This document shows, piece after piece, positions 50,352 through 59,653 of a DNA stretch of 64,000 bases. Made by a program: the position numbers and the translations under genes. Below the pieces are notes generated by a model, which saw nothing but the letters and a program-made list of their open reading frames with translations, was not told where the DNA came from and did no database searches. This DNA is from Desertivirga arenae (GTDB taxonomy: Bacteria > Bacteroidota > Bacteroidia > Sphingobacteriales > Sphingobacteriaceae). The DNA lies in NCBI RefSeq assembly GCF_017355785.1, contig NZ_JAFEWE010000014.1, forward strand, positions 62,001 to 126,000, given 5' to 3'. The first letter of the stretch is position 1. Every line of letters begins with the position of its first letter.

Positions 50352-52874
50352 ATGACTAGATTTATTTCAACCTTAAAGCAAGATAGTATTATTTACACGG
50401 GGATCTGGATGGCAATAATATCAGGTCTCATCCTACTTGCAGGAACCTGTGTGGAAGTTTCGAATGAAGATAGCTTATTAGCGTTTTTCTTTTTGAATTA
50501 TGTAGCCACTGTTATTTATACAATAATTGTTTTCAGTACTGCCCTGAACAGGCATGGCTGGAGGCTTTCTAAAAGTAAAATAGATTACACTGTGATCATG
50601 TTAATTCTCTGGTTTATCAGTGCCTTTGCATTAAACAGGTTAATGAATGTTTTTGATGACTCAGTTCAGTGGCTCAGCATCCTGTTGGTCATGTGCTGTA
50701 TGGCGCTAATTGGCGCTCTTTTCATAAAGGACCTTCCCCTACCGTTAAAGCATATTACATTCTTTATTCTCGGATTAGCGATCGTAATTTTTGCGTATTA
50801 CTCTTTCTCGCTAATACCATTGTATCTCCTAAGCGTTCCTGCTTCAATCGGTCTTGGGATATCTCTTCACTCTTTTACTCCTCTTTGCCTTGCCATTGTT
50901 ACTATCACTGTTTCTATTTATGGCATCAAAAAACACGATAGATTAAAATTTTCAATAGTTGCAGGTCTGCTCTTGGCTGTAACAAGTATAAGTTGGTTCA
51001 CCTACAAGTGGAAATACATCAATGATTCGATAAACAAAATTTCTACCCACAACACTCTTGCAGAAGGGAAACTGCCGAATTGGGTATTGATAAGTCAAGC
51101 TATACCGAAAGGTGTCGTATCAGAGCGAATCATCAAGTCTGACCTTGTTTATAAAACTCTCGACCTAAGTGGTAACTGGCTATGGGGGGGATTCATGAAT
51201 AGTGCATTTGATGAGAAACAGCAACATGACCCTTTAGTTGTTCTTGCAAGTCTATTTGTAGGGAAGCCGCAAATAGATCAACGTGAACGGATCAAAATCC
51301 TTGAATCAATGTACGATTCAAGGCACCAGGCCCAGGAAAGGTTATGGAGCGGCGATAAACTGAAAACGCATACAGTTATTTCTAATGTCAGACTGATGCC
51401 TGAGTACCGCATGGCTTATACGGAGAAGATTCTCACCATCTCTAATAAATCCGCAGCAAGATGGAACCTGGATCAGGAGGCAGTCTATACCTTTCATCTT
51501 CCTGAAGGATCGGTGGTGAGCTCTCTGTCACTTTGGATCAATGGGAAAGAAGAAAAAGGTTATCTCACTACAAAAGCAAAGGCAGATTCAGCCTATAGAC
51601 AAGTTGTTGGAGTAGAACAACATGACCCCTCTGTTATTCATTGGCAGGAAGGGAATACGGTGAGTGTACGGGTTTTTCCTTGCACACCTCAGGAGGACCG
51701 ACGATTTAAGATTGGCATTACCAGCCCATTAAGAGTTTCAGGTACTGATCTCGTTTATGGAAATATCTATTTCGACGGCCCATCTGCAAATGAGGCAAAT
51801 GAGGCTTTGCAGTTAAGCTCATCTCTACCATTACCCGAATCCAGCATTCCAAAGGGTGCTGAGCTCGTGTCTAAAAATGTCTACCAGCTTGACGGGGATT
51901 ATCAGTCCGAATGGGAATTGAGGCTTCCAACCCCTTCCATTTCATCTCAGGTTTTTTCGTTCGACGGCAAGTCCTATCAGCTTTCAGATGCCAAGCTTGA
52001 GAGGTCTTCCTTTTCTCCAGAGCATATTTACCTTGATATAAATAGTGGGTGGACAAAGGATGAATTTTTAAGTTTATGGAAAAAAATCAAAACGAAAAAT
52101 GTCTATGTATTTGACGAAAAGCTGGTTCAACTGGATGAAGATAATAAGGACATGGAATTTCATAAATTATCAAACCTTAATTTTAGTCTTTTCCCGCTCT
52201 ATAAGATCAGCACACCTTCCACTGCTCTTCTAATTTCAAAAAGCAATGGTCCTTCACCAAATCTGTCAGATCTGAAAGGCTCTGAATTTTCGAATAGAAT
52301 GGAAGCATATCTTACTTCTGCCCCACCAATTCACTTGTATTTTATCGGCGAGCATTTATCCCCATACCTTCAAACCTTGAAAGAATTAAGAGTATTCCAG
52401 TATCAGGGCGGAGAACTTTCTACCTTGTTTAAAAATCTTGATAACAATACATTTACCAGTATTAGAGAAGATTCAACATCAGTTACTATAGCCGCGGCAA
52501 AGGTAAGTATACGGGAAATTACGGGCAAAGCGACAAGTAATGCACCCGATCATTTACTTCGGCTATATGCGTACAATCATATTATGAAAAAAGTAGCAGG
52601 CGGCTATTTCAAGGATGACTTTCTACAACCGGAAACAATTGCTGAAGCAGAGATAGCAAATATTGTAAGCCCTGTTTCAAGCTTGATCGTATTAGAAACA
52701 AAACAGGATTATGAGCGCTTTGGCATAGAAGAAAGCAAAAACAGCTTAAAGAATGCTTCTATGAAATCCTCAGGAGCCGTGCCTGAACCTCACGAGTGGA
52801 TGCTAATTCTGCTAACTGGTATAATTGTACTCTACTTATTAAGGAATAAGCAATACGCTAAAAAGGCTTTATGA
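50352..52874 (+). CDS. XrtN-system VIT domain membrane protein with PEP-CTERM-like tail
   Basis: An 840-residue protein. About seven helices occupy residues 14-215. A VIT domain lies at about 335-460 (TVISNVRLMPEYRMAYTEKI, FHLPEGSVVSSLSLWINGKE, ADSAYRQVVGVEQHDP, VRVFPCTPQEDRRFKI). A segment starting IYLDINSGWTKDEF (about 559) has the look of a VWA domain but without the MIDAS serines. The end is a sorting signal: PEP at 811-813 (VPEPHEW), a hydrophobic helix (MLILLTGIIVLYLL) and a basic tail (RNKQYAKKAL). Proteins with this tail are processed by an exosortase, and the exosortase gene follows with a 4-base overlap. It matches the described XrtN-target family. Confidence 0.88.
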   Translation: MTRFISTLKQDSIIYTGIWMAIISGLILLAGTCVEVSNEDSLLAFFFLNYVATVIYTIIVFSTALNRHGWRLSKSKIDYTVIMLILWFISAFALNRLMNVFDDSVQWLSILLVMCCMALIGALFIKDLPLPLKHITFFILGLAIVIFAYYSFSLIPLYLLSVPASIGLGISLHSFTPLCLAIVTITVSIYGIKKHDRLKFSIVAGLLLAVTSISWFTYKWKYINDSINKISTHNTLAEGKLPNWVLISQAIPKGVVSERIIKSDLVYKTLDLSGNWLWGGFMNSAFDEKQQHDPLVVLASLFVGKPQIDQRERIKILESMYDSRHQAQERLWSGDKLKTHTVISNVRLMPEYRMAYTEKILTISNKSAARWNLDQEAVYTFHLPEGSVVSSLSLWINGKEEKGYLTTKAKADSAYRQVVGVEQHDPSVIHWQEGNTVSVRVFPCTPQEDRRFKIGITSPLRVSGTDLVYGNIYFDGPSANEANEALQLSSSLPLPESSIPKGAELVSKNVYQLDGDYQSEWELRLPTPSISSQVFSFDGKSYQLSDAKLERSSFSPEHIYLDINSGWTKDEFLSLWKKIKTKNVYVFDEKLVQLDEDNKDMEFHKLSNLNFSLFPLYKISTPSTALLISKSNGPSPNLSDLKGSEFSNRMEAYLTSAPPIHLYFIGEHLSPYLQTLKELRVFQYQGGELSTLFKNLDNNTFTSIREDSTSVTIAAAKVSIREITGKATSNAPDHLLRLYAYNHIMKKVAGGYFKDDFLQPETIAEAEIANIVSPVSSLIVLETKQDYERFGIEESKNSLKNASMKSSGAVPEPHEWMLILLTGIIVLYLLRNKQYAKKAL

Positions 52875-54286
52875 TAAACTTTGCTTTAGTTCTTTTACGA
52901 CCAACGTTCAGCAAATTTTCTCACCTGGTAGTTTTGTTCTACCTGAGCATTGGCCTTGTTGCCTTTCGTAACTATTTTATTTGGGATGCGACGACTGTGT
53001 GTGGCTTTTTACTATTGCCCTTAATTTTCAGATTAAACGCCTGCTCGCGATCGATGCGCTTCCTTCCCCTTTCACTATTATCCGCAGTTCTGGCTATTTT
53101 TTTTCCTGTTAATAGTTGCCTTTTTCTCGCAGCTATTTTTGCCCTGATGTTCTTTACCGAAACTTACATCGGTAAGATAAATGTTTCTGCCGTTCTAACC
53201 CTGCTAATCGTCTCCCCTGTTTTTAAGTTCTTTATCAATACCTTTGGCTTTCCTCTACGTTTATGGCTAAGCGATATTGCGGCCAACATCTTTAGTATAA
53301 GCGGCTTGCCAGCAAAAGCCGAGGGTAATATTATTAACATTAACCAAAATAGCTTCACCGTTGAACAAGCATGTGCCGGCCTTAGCATGCTTAGTATTTC
53401 CCTGGTTATTTGTCTGTTTCTGATAGCTCATTGGGAAAGCAGAGTGAACAAACGAATTAAGGTATGGCAGATTTTTGGTCTTTTGACACTAAGCTTTTTC
53501 CTTAACCTTTCTGGTAATCTCATTCGAATTCTGTTTTTAGTCTTACTGCGGGTTGAACCTGATAACATTTTTCACGATTTGATAGGTGTAACTTGCCTTA
53601 TTGTCTATACGGTGCTGCCCCTTATGTATTTCGCCAAATGGCTCGTAAAGCGTGGAAACTTAATAGAACACCCTACAAATAAGATTAATAATAATTATCC
53701 GCCCCTGCTGGTCATTCACTTCATACTTTTCTCTATAATACTCTATGTTTCCTTAAACCTAAGTTCGATTGATAACATGAATACCAGAACAACTCGCATT
53801 CATCTGAACGGGTTTGATCGGGAAATTATGGATAATAAAATTGTGAAGTTCAGTAATAAGAGTTCGCTTATTTACTTTAAACCCAGCGTTTTTTACGCTC
53901 CTGATCACGATCCTAAAATTTGCTGGAGGGGAAGCGGATATATGTTTGATACTGTTAAAGAGGATAAGGTATTAAATTATAATGTTTATACAGGTATTCT
54001 GAAAAAGGGCAAGGAAAAGTTATATACCGCATGGTGGTACAGCAGCGGCAATACCACTACCACCAATCAATTTGAGTGGCGCTGGAAGTCAGCAGTTTCT
54101 AACGAGGAGTTTTACCTTATCAATGTAACAGCAGGTTCCGAAAAAGAAGTATTGTCGTTGGTTAGAGCACTTATTTCAAAACCTTTTCCTCTTAGAAACG
54201 ACCTTTCAAGCTATTTCAACAAGTTCATTTCGTTGCCGAAATATCCAGATAGAGGTTGGCTAATAATAAAACACAAAGATACTTAA
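52871..54286 (+). CDS. xrtN: Exosortase N with C-terminal EpsI-like domain
   Basis: A 471-residue integral membrane cysteine transpeptidase-like enzyme. Eight or so helices precede the conserved core: Cys 168 in VEQACAGLSML, Arg 219 in SGNLIRILFLV and His 235 in IFHDLIGV, the exosortase triad. After a ninth helix near 281-298, residues 300-471 form a periplasmic domain with APDHDPKICWRGSGY (Cys 351), like the EpsI domain that other exosortases carry or have as a neighbour. It should recognise and cut the PEP tail of the VIT protein upstream. No other PEP-CTERM protein is visible in the window, which fits a one-target dedicated sortase. Confidence 0.9.
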   Translation: MINFALVLLRPTFSKFSHLVVLFYLSIGLVAFRNYFIWDATTVCGFLLLPLIFRLNACSRSMRFLPLSLLSAVLAIFFPVNSCLFLAAIFALMFFTETYIGKINVSAVLTLLIVSPVFKFFINTFGFPLRLWLSDIAANIFSISGLPAKAEGNIININQNSFTVEQACAGLSMLSISLVICLFLIAHWESRVNKRIKVWQIFGLLTLSFFLNLSGNLIRILFLVLLRVEPDNIFHDLIGVTCLIVYTVLPLMYFAKWLVKRGNLIEHPTNKINNNYPPLLVIHFILFSIILYVSLNLSSIDNMNTRTTRIHLNGFDREIMDNKIVKFSNKSSLIYFKPSVFYAPDHDPKICWRGSGYMFDTVKEDKVLNYNVYTGILKKGKEKLYTAWWYSSGNTTTTNQFEWRWKSAVSNEEFYLINVTAGSEKEVLSLVRALISKPFPLRNDLSSYFNKFISLPKYPDRGWLIIKHKDT

Positions 54287-54305
54287 CCATGCCGCCTCTA
54301 AGTCA

Positions 54306-55808
54306 TTACTTTTCCCAATCAAGCCGATACATATGGACATCATACTTTAATTTGTACCCCAAAGAGGGCTTAGGGTCCTTCACCGGCAGGAATAATTGAC
54401 TATCAGTTATGGTCATTTCAGCCAGATCCGGTACATGCCCTTTTCCCACTTTTTCTGGCGCTATCATTTTCAGATCTTCAATTTTTCCTGAAGAAGCATT
54501 GATCTTTGCTACAGCGAACTTTGCTTTCCATTCATCCGAGGCGAATAGATACCAGGAATTGTCCCGGAGATCGGATCTGAAGGAAGGCCTTGTTACATTG
54601 CCATAAGCTCTTGGAATAGCTGAAGCCGACTTTACAACAAAATTGGAGTCCAGATTATAAACAAGAATGCCGTTAGCCGTATACGTAGGGGGAATTTTGC
54701 TGCCGGGAGTTCCAGGAAGATAGCGGACATCACTTAAGGCAATCAAATAACCATCTGCTGGGAAAGCTACACTCAGCAGGTTCAGGCCCGATACACTTCC
54801 AAGGTCCAGTCTCGAAAATTGCTTATTTAACGGAACAAAAGATTTTTCCAGGGTTTTTAAGTCTGCTTTTCTAAAGCTTTTCCTGAATGACACTTCCTTG
54901 TTAGTGCCAAAATCATACTTATTCAGGATATAGGTATATTCAGGCCCGTTAGTAAAACCGCCCGTGAGATAAGCAGTATTATTTCGGTGGGTGTCCGTTA
55001 TAAGATTTAAGGACCCTTGGCCCTGCAAGCCTGATGAGAGACCAAATGGTTCTAATACCATGGCCGATACTTCTTCTTTCCCTGCTTCAAACTTGGCAAT
55101 TGTTATCCCCTTTTTTTCTTCTGATACAGCAACATACAGATCCCCGTTTATGGTTTTAGCTGCCCCTATAAAGTCGCCATCCGGCAGAACAGGGAAAACC
55201 TTGTCAATAGTTGCAAGATGGCTATCATAGGCGGAGACGCTAAATTTCCTTATTGCAGAGGCATTATTCGCCATTTTCCTGGCCGCCCATAATGAACCAT
55301 TCGCATCCGCTGCTACTATAAAATTTCGTTTCGCACTGGTCTCTCGGGCAATCAGACTAAAGGTTTTCCTGTTCTTAGACACCACAAATTCGGCTACAGT
55401 CAAATAGTCGTTATTACCTTCGTAAATTACCTTTTCATGGATCACCTTACCATCCCTTGCATCCAGTAGGAAAGCTTTATAAGTACTATTATTCCCCCCA
55501 ACAGAGGCTGCAAAATCGGTACTGACTATTACCAGGATTTTATCTTCTAGGTCTGTACTAAACATTAACGAGCCTTCTACCGTCTGTTCCCAGTTCTTTT
55601 TCATCTCCAGTGAAGATGAAATGATCTTTACTCTTTTATCATTTTCGCTCGACAGGAGTAAAAGTTGCCCTAAGTGCAAAAAGCTGCTAACATGGGTACT
55701 ATTAGTAAAATAATATGGGGTTCTGATTTGATTTTGTGCTTTTAGTTTCGAAAAAAAGCATAACAGGAAGACTAAAAATAGTACACGAAAAAACTTAATA
55801 CTAATCAT
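54306..55808 (-). CDS. Secreted protein, beta-propeller-like, unknown function
   Basis: A 500-residue exported protein with a cleavable signal peptide (1-24, KLKAQ). The body is a series of beta strands with repeat-like units (LLLLSSENDKRVKIISSS, FIGAAKTINGDLYVAVSEE, YLIALSDVRYLPG), suggesting a seven-bladed propeller. No catalytic motif or recognised family. It is convergent with the exosortase gene, 19 bases from its stop. Confidence 0.65.
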   Translation of the reverse strand: MISIKFFRVLFLVFLLCFFSKLKAQNQIRTPYYFTNSTHVSSFLHLGQLLLLSSENDKRVKIISSSLEMKKNWEQTVEGSLMFSTDLEDKILVIVSTDFAASVGGNNSTYKAFLLDARDGKVIHEKVIYEGNNDYLTVAEFVVSKNRKTFSLIARETSAKRNFIVAADANGSLWAARKMANNASAIRKFSVSAYDSHLATIDKVFPVLPDGDFIGAAKTINGDLYVAVSEEKKGITIAKFEAGKEEVSAMVLEPFGLSSGLQGQGSLNLITDTHRNNTAYLTGGFTNGPEYTYILNKYDFGTNKEVSFRKSFRKADLKTLEKSFVPLNKQFSRLDLGSVSGLNLLSVAFPADGYLIALSDVRYLPGTPGSKIPPTYTANGILVYNLDSNFVVKSASAIPRAYGNVTRPSFRSDLRDNSWYLFASDEWKAKFAVAKINASSGKIEDLKMIAPEKVGKGHVPDLAEMTITDSQLFLPVKDPKPSLGYKLKYDVHMYRLDWEK

Positions 55809-55920
55809 TCTAAGGTTAAGTTGTTACTCATCATTTTGCCCCAAGGGGCAGTTTGGGCAAATCTACAGATTCAGGCAGGAATTCAAAAAGATTTAAAAGC
55901 TGATATTTTTCCCTTTATCT

Positions 55921-57336
55921 TTAATCCGACTTCATATTATCCCCATCCTTGAAATGAAGACGCCTGAAGATCAACCCAGACAGGAAGGTTAAAAGACCAA
56001 CTACAAGAAAGGTATACCTGAAAGCATTATGGATCTCATTTTGAATGAGCTTTTCATCTCCCTGAAAAATCTTAAGGACTATTAGCCCAAAGGCCACCCC
56101 AAAACCAATGGCTAATTGCTGATTCACTGACACAAGCGAATTGCCGCTGCTCGTATGATACTGCCGCAAGTCGGCAATTGAAATGGTATTCATGGCCGTA
56201 AATTGAATAGAATTAAAAAATCCTAAAACAGCGATAATGGGCATATACCAATAAATAGAAGCGTGAGCAGCAGGGATAGACATACTACAGATCAGCAGAC
56301 CAATAATGAACGTATTAGTCATTAAAGTAGTCCGATACCCAAATTTATTCAATATTCTAATTACTGCCGATTTACCAAACATAGCTGTTATAGCCATTGG
56401 GGCCACAATCCAACCAGAAGTAACGGCTGATCTGCCATAAGCAATTTGAATCATCATAGGCAATAAGAGAGGAATGGCACTGATTCCCAACCGGGTAGCC
56501 AGGTTACCCAGAATTCCTACCCGAAACGTCCGAACGCGGAAAAGATTTAACGGAAAAATAGGGTTATTATCCGTTGAAGCATGGCGGTAATAAAAGTAAA
56601 GCATTAAAAAACCAGCCGAAAATACCACAAGTACGGGTGTCACATGCACTGTATTTCCAAATAGTTCTAAAGCAATAGAAAGCAACAAGGAGCTTGCAGC
56701 AAAAATAAGGAAACCTTTAAGGTCGAAGTCAATGATTGCCGACCGGTAGTCAGGCATATATTTTATGCTTAAAATAATTCCAAGCAGGCCAATTGGAAGG
56801 TTGATGAGAAATATCCAGTGCCAGGACAGATAATCCACCATATACCCGCCTACCAGGGGTCCCAACACAGGTCCGATCAAAGCGGGAATAATGGCAAAGT
56901 TCATGGCCTTCAGCAATTCATTTTTGGGGAAAGTCCGGATGAGAGCTAACTTACCCACCGGCGTCATCAAACTACCTCCAACTCCTTGTATCATTCGTGC
57001 CACTACCAACTGAGCCAGGTTTTCCGCCATCGAACAAAATAACGAGCCAAGGCTGAAAAGGATCAATGAGAAAATAAAAACCTTTCTAGTACCAAATTTA
57101 TCAGCCAGAAATCCACTCACCGGCATAAAGACAGCTAAAGTAAGCACATAACTGATAATTGCATTTTGCATATTAAGAGGCGATTCATTTAAATCCCTCG
57201 CAATAGCCGGCAAGGAAGTATTCAGGATGGTAGAATCAAGCATCTGCATAAAAATTGCAGTAGCCAGAATTATAGGAAGCAGTTTTTTTGTCGAAACAGT
57301 AATTTCCGCTGATCCCTTATTAGTCGCTTCAGACAT
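55921..57336 (-). CDS. DHA2-type MFS drug exporter (EmrB-like)
   Basis: About 471 residues from the ATG at 57336; the frame extends to an ATG at 57387. Fourteen helices and the DHA2 motifs MLDSTILNTSLPAIA (helix 1), GFLADKFGTRKVF (loop 2-3), RMIQGVGGSLMTPVGKL (helix 4) and PALIGPVLGPLVGGYMVD (helix 5) identify an EmrB/QacA-like proton-driven exporter. No EmrA-type membrane fusion gene is next to it. Confidence 0.9.
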   Translation of the reverse strand: MSEATNKGSAEITVSTKKLLPIILATAIFMQMLDSTILNTSLPAIARDLNESPLNMQNAIISYVLTLAVFMPVSGFLADKFGTRKVFIFSLILFSLGSLFCSMAENLAQLVVARMIQGVGGSLMTPVGKLALIRTFPKNELLKAMNFAIIPALIGPVLGPLVGGYMVDYLSWHWIFLINLPIGLLGIILSIKYMPDYRSAIIDFDLKGFLIFAASSLLLSIALELFGNTVHVTPVLVVFSAGFLMLYFYYRHASTDNNPIFPLNLFRVRTFRVGILGNLATRLGISAIPLLLPMMIQIAYGRSAVTSGWIVAPMAITAMFGKSAVIRILNKFGYRTTLMTNTFIIGLLICSMSIPAAHASIYWYMPIIAVLGFFNSIQFTAMNTISIADLRQYHTSSGNSLVSVNQQLAIGFGVAFGLIVLKIFQGDEKLIQNEIHNAFRYTFLVVGLLTFLSGLIFRRLHFKDGDNMKSD

Positions 57337-57703
57337 AGAGTGCATAATTTTAGGGCATTCCAATCGAAAGAGCCTTTCACCTCTCATTCATTTGCTAAAC
57401 AAACCAGAATAAAAGTATCGCATGCCTTTAATTCCAACACTGCACTATCACGAATGTTCTGGTTTAAATCCCCGCACCTTATTTATACTCCAGCCCGCCT
57501 TTATAAACAGCACCGAAATTTTATTCTCTTCCAGCCTTAAACAATTTTGAAACAGCTACTTAATTTTCAAAAACGCAATATCTTCTCTCTTCTTTGCGGT
57601 TTAATTAACAGAACGGCTAAGAAATTTGCAATTTAAGCAAACAGTAATTTAATTTTGATGTTTAACCTCAAACTTATCTATCAACAACAGAATTAAAAAA
57701 ACC
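57337..57703. other. Divergent intergenic region
   Basis: Roughly 316-367 bases (depending on the exporter start) lie between the exporter and the small barrel gene. Two open frames on the plus strand here (57227-57412, 57340-57540) look spurious. The right end holds the promoter noted at 57625-57657; otherwise I see nothing. Confidence 0.55.
57625..57657 (+). promoter_or_regulatory. Bacteroidota-type promoter for the barrel gene
   Basis: TTTG at 57625-57628 and TAATTTTG at 57650-57657 (matching TAnnTTTG) are 21 bases apart, as in the -33/-7 consensus of this phylum. Transcription would start near 57664, about 40 bases before the ATG at 57704. Confidence 0.6.
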
Positions 57704-58165
57704 ATGAAAAAGTTACTACTTCTCTTCTCCCTGACAGCTTTATTATCTGTAACAGGTGTAAAAGCTCAGGATTACAAGACTGCGGTAGGTTTATCAATCG
57801 ACTTTGGTACAGGAGCCACATTGGTAGGTCCCTCCATTAAGCACTTCTTCAACCCAACTGACGCTGTAAATGCCGAAATTATTTTTGGTGGAAACTCAAC
57901 ATTAATTCAGGGCTTTTATCAGCACCATTGGCCGCTAAAAGACGCTCAGGGATTAAAATTTTATCTTGGTGGTGGTCCCGGAGTAAACTTGTATAAAGGA
58001 GGTTCTACTTTCATATTACGTCCTATGGCTGGTTTAGAGTACAAGATTAAAGATGCTCCTATTGCATTTAACTTCGATTGGAGACCAGGATTATTCCTAT
58101 ACGATGGTGGCAGCGAATTCGAAGCTGGCAGATTTGGTATAGGGATAAAATATACGCTTAAGTAA
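57704..58165 (+). CDS. Small outer-membrane beta-barrel-like protein
   Basis: A 153-residue exported protein with signal peptide (1-22, VKAQ). Alternating strands (IEFG-type pattern, YLGGGPGVNLY, ILRPMAGLEYKIKD, FNFDWRPGLFLYDGG, FGIGIKYTLK) suggest an eight-stranded barrel of the OmpW/opacity kind. Function unknown. It has a good upstream promoter and a strong terminator, so it is a single-gene unit. Confidence 0.7.
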   Translation: MKKLLLLFSLTALLSVTGVKAQDYKTAVGLSIDFGTGATLVGPSIKHFFNPTDAVNAEIIFGGNSTLIQGFYQHHWPLKDAQGLKFYLGGGPGVNLYKGGSTFILRPMAGLEYKIKDAPIAFNFDWRPGLFLYDGGSEFEAGRFGIGIKYTLK

Positions 58166-58200
58166 AGAAAGAGATACTAATTAAGAAAATTTAAAAGTCA

Positions 58201-58238
58201 AAAATGGCTGAACAGACAAACCTCTGTTCAGCCATTTT
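58201..58238. terminator. Bidirectional terminator, 16-base stem
   Basis: AAAATGGCTGAACAGA (58201-58216) and TCTGTTCAGCCATTTT (58223-58238) pair perfectly around a 6-base loop, with T-runs in both reading directions. On the minus strand the stop codon of the DMT transporter (58228-58230) lies inside the right arm. Confidence 0.9.
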
Positions 58239-59136
58239 TATTTTCGCGCTTTAAAAAGCGCCGAATTTGCTTCTCAAGTAAGCTAAAAACAAGACCTCCC
58301 ATGATAAACAATGAAGCCGTAAGCTTCCACGAAGGTAGGTCCTCCCCTAAAAACACGGCAGAACTAAAGAAACCAACAACAGGGATCAAAAGAGTAAAAG
58401 GAACCACCGCGGAGGCAGAATAATTCTTCAATAGAAAGCCCCAGGCGCCATAGCCGATATGAGTGGATATATAAACAATATAGAAAACAGCAGCGGCAGT
58501 TGACCAGGAAGTATTTTCTAAAGAATGGGTAACAAGAGTTGGTCCTTCCATCACCAATGATAAAATTAGCATAAAGGGAAAAGCAATTAAGTTCCCCCAA
58601 ACCACCAGGGCGAGTGGCGATTCAGCATTTACCTTTTTTGTAAACATATTCCCTGCAGCCCAGGAGAAGGCAGCTAGTAAGGTTAGCAACAAACCCATAA
58701 ATGTGGCGCCCCCCTCAATATGTGCAGCAACAACGCCAATACCAATAAAAGAGATCAATGAACCAATGATCTTTAAAACACTCGGTTTCTCCCCAAAGAA
58801 GAGAAACGCCAGGGCCATGGAAAAAAAGACTGAAATTTGTAGAAGAAGCGATGCAAGTCCCGGAGACAAGCCAAGATGAATTCCAGTAAATAAAAACCCG
58901 AATTGCATCGCAAAATTGAATATTCCAAAGCCTAATACAAATTTAAAAGGAGCATTAGGTTTAGGAAGAAAGAACACCCAGGGCAAGGCAGAAAGCGCAA
59001 AGCGTACAGCACCAAGCAGAAATGGAGGGAAACTTTTTAATGCCACAAAAACAGCAATAAAATTAGTACCCCAAAGCAAAACAATCAAAAGGACCAGCAG
59101 CAGGTGCTTAAAGCTTAAATTAGCGGAACTACCCAT
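58228..59136 (-). CDS. DMT family EamA transporter
   Basis: A 302-residue carrier with ten helices in two EamA halves (first half LLWGTNFIAVFVALKSFPPF, second LLAAFSWAAGNMFTKKV). Such proteins export metabolites or amino acids; substrate unknown. The tail ends with a basic stretch (RRFLKRENKNG) and the stop codon lies in a terminator stem. Confidence 0.9.
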   Translation of the reverse strand: MGSSANLSFKHLLLVLLIVLLWGTNFIAVFVALKSFPPFLLGAVRFALSALPWVFFLPKPNAPFKFVLGFGIFNFAMQFGFLFTGIHLGLSPGLASLLLQISVFFSMALAFLFFGEKPSVLKIIGSLISFIGIGVVAAHIEGGATFMGLLLTLLAAFSWAAGNMFTKKVNAESPLALVVWGNLIAFPFMLILSLVMEGPTLVTHSLENTSWSTAAAVFYIVYISTHIGYGAWGFLLKNYSASAVVPFTLLIPVVGFFSSAVFLGEDLPSWKLTASLFIMGGLVFSLLEKQIRRFLKRENKNG

Positions 59137-59171
59137 ATTCGGCGAAAATAGGCATAAAAGATGGTCCTTCT

Positions 59172-59552
59172 CTACTTTGAAAGTAAAGGCAAATATTTCC
59201 TCTTGTTATCAAAGATGATCCATATAAAAATTACCCATATAGCAATTGCAATAGGTAGACCGCTTCTTTCTACCAACAAATTCGTTAACAAGATCCCTAC
59301 CATCACTGGAAACAACACCAATGCACCTAATGCTCTTGTCCTTGGCAATAGGATAAGTAATCCTCCCAGAACTTCTGCAAAACCAACTAAGGGTAACAGC
59401 CATGATATTTCCATGATGGCCGCAAAATCCTTTACCATTGCCTCAGGAAGATCTTTAGGAACAGGCATGTAGTTAAAGAACTTGTTCAAACCAGCATTAA
59501 TAAGCATTAAACCCAATAAGGCCGACAATACGTTTAAGATATTTTTTTTCAT
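59172..59552 (-). CDS. DoxX family membrane protein
   Basis: A 126-residue protein with four helices; LLGLMLINAGLNKFFNYMP and LVGFAEVLGGLLILLPRTRALGALVLFPVMVG are typical of DoxX. It may take part in redox or membrane stress. It lies 35 bases upstream of the DMT gene on the same strand. Confidence 0.88.
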   Translation of the reverse strand: MKKNILNVLSALLGLMLINAGLNKFFNYMPVPKDLPEAMVKDFAAIMEISWLLPLVGFAEVLGGLLILLPRTRALGALVLFPVMVGILLTNLLVERSGLPIAIAIWVIFIWIIFDNKRKYLPLLSK

Positions 59553-59653
59553 AACACCAAAAAGTAGTAGTTAAATAAAGATAAAATATAATCACAATTA
59601 TACCTACTTATCCATACTACATTAGGGTGTAGAAGCGGCAAAAGAGGGGGCAA

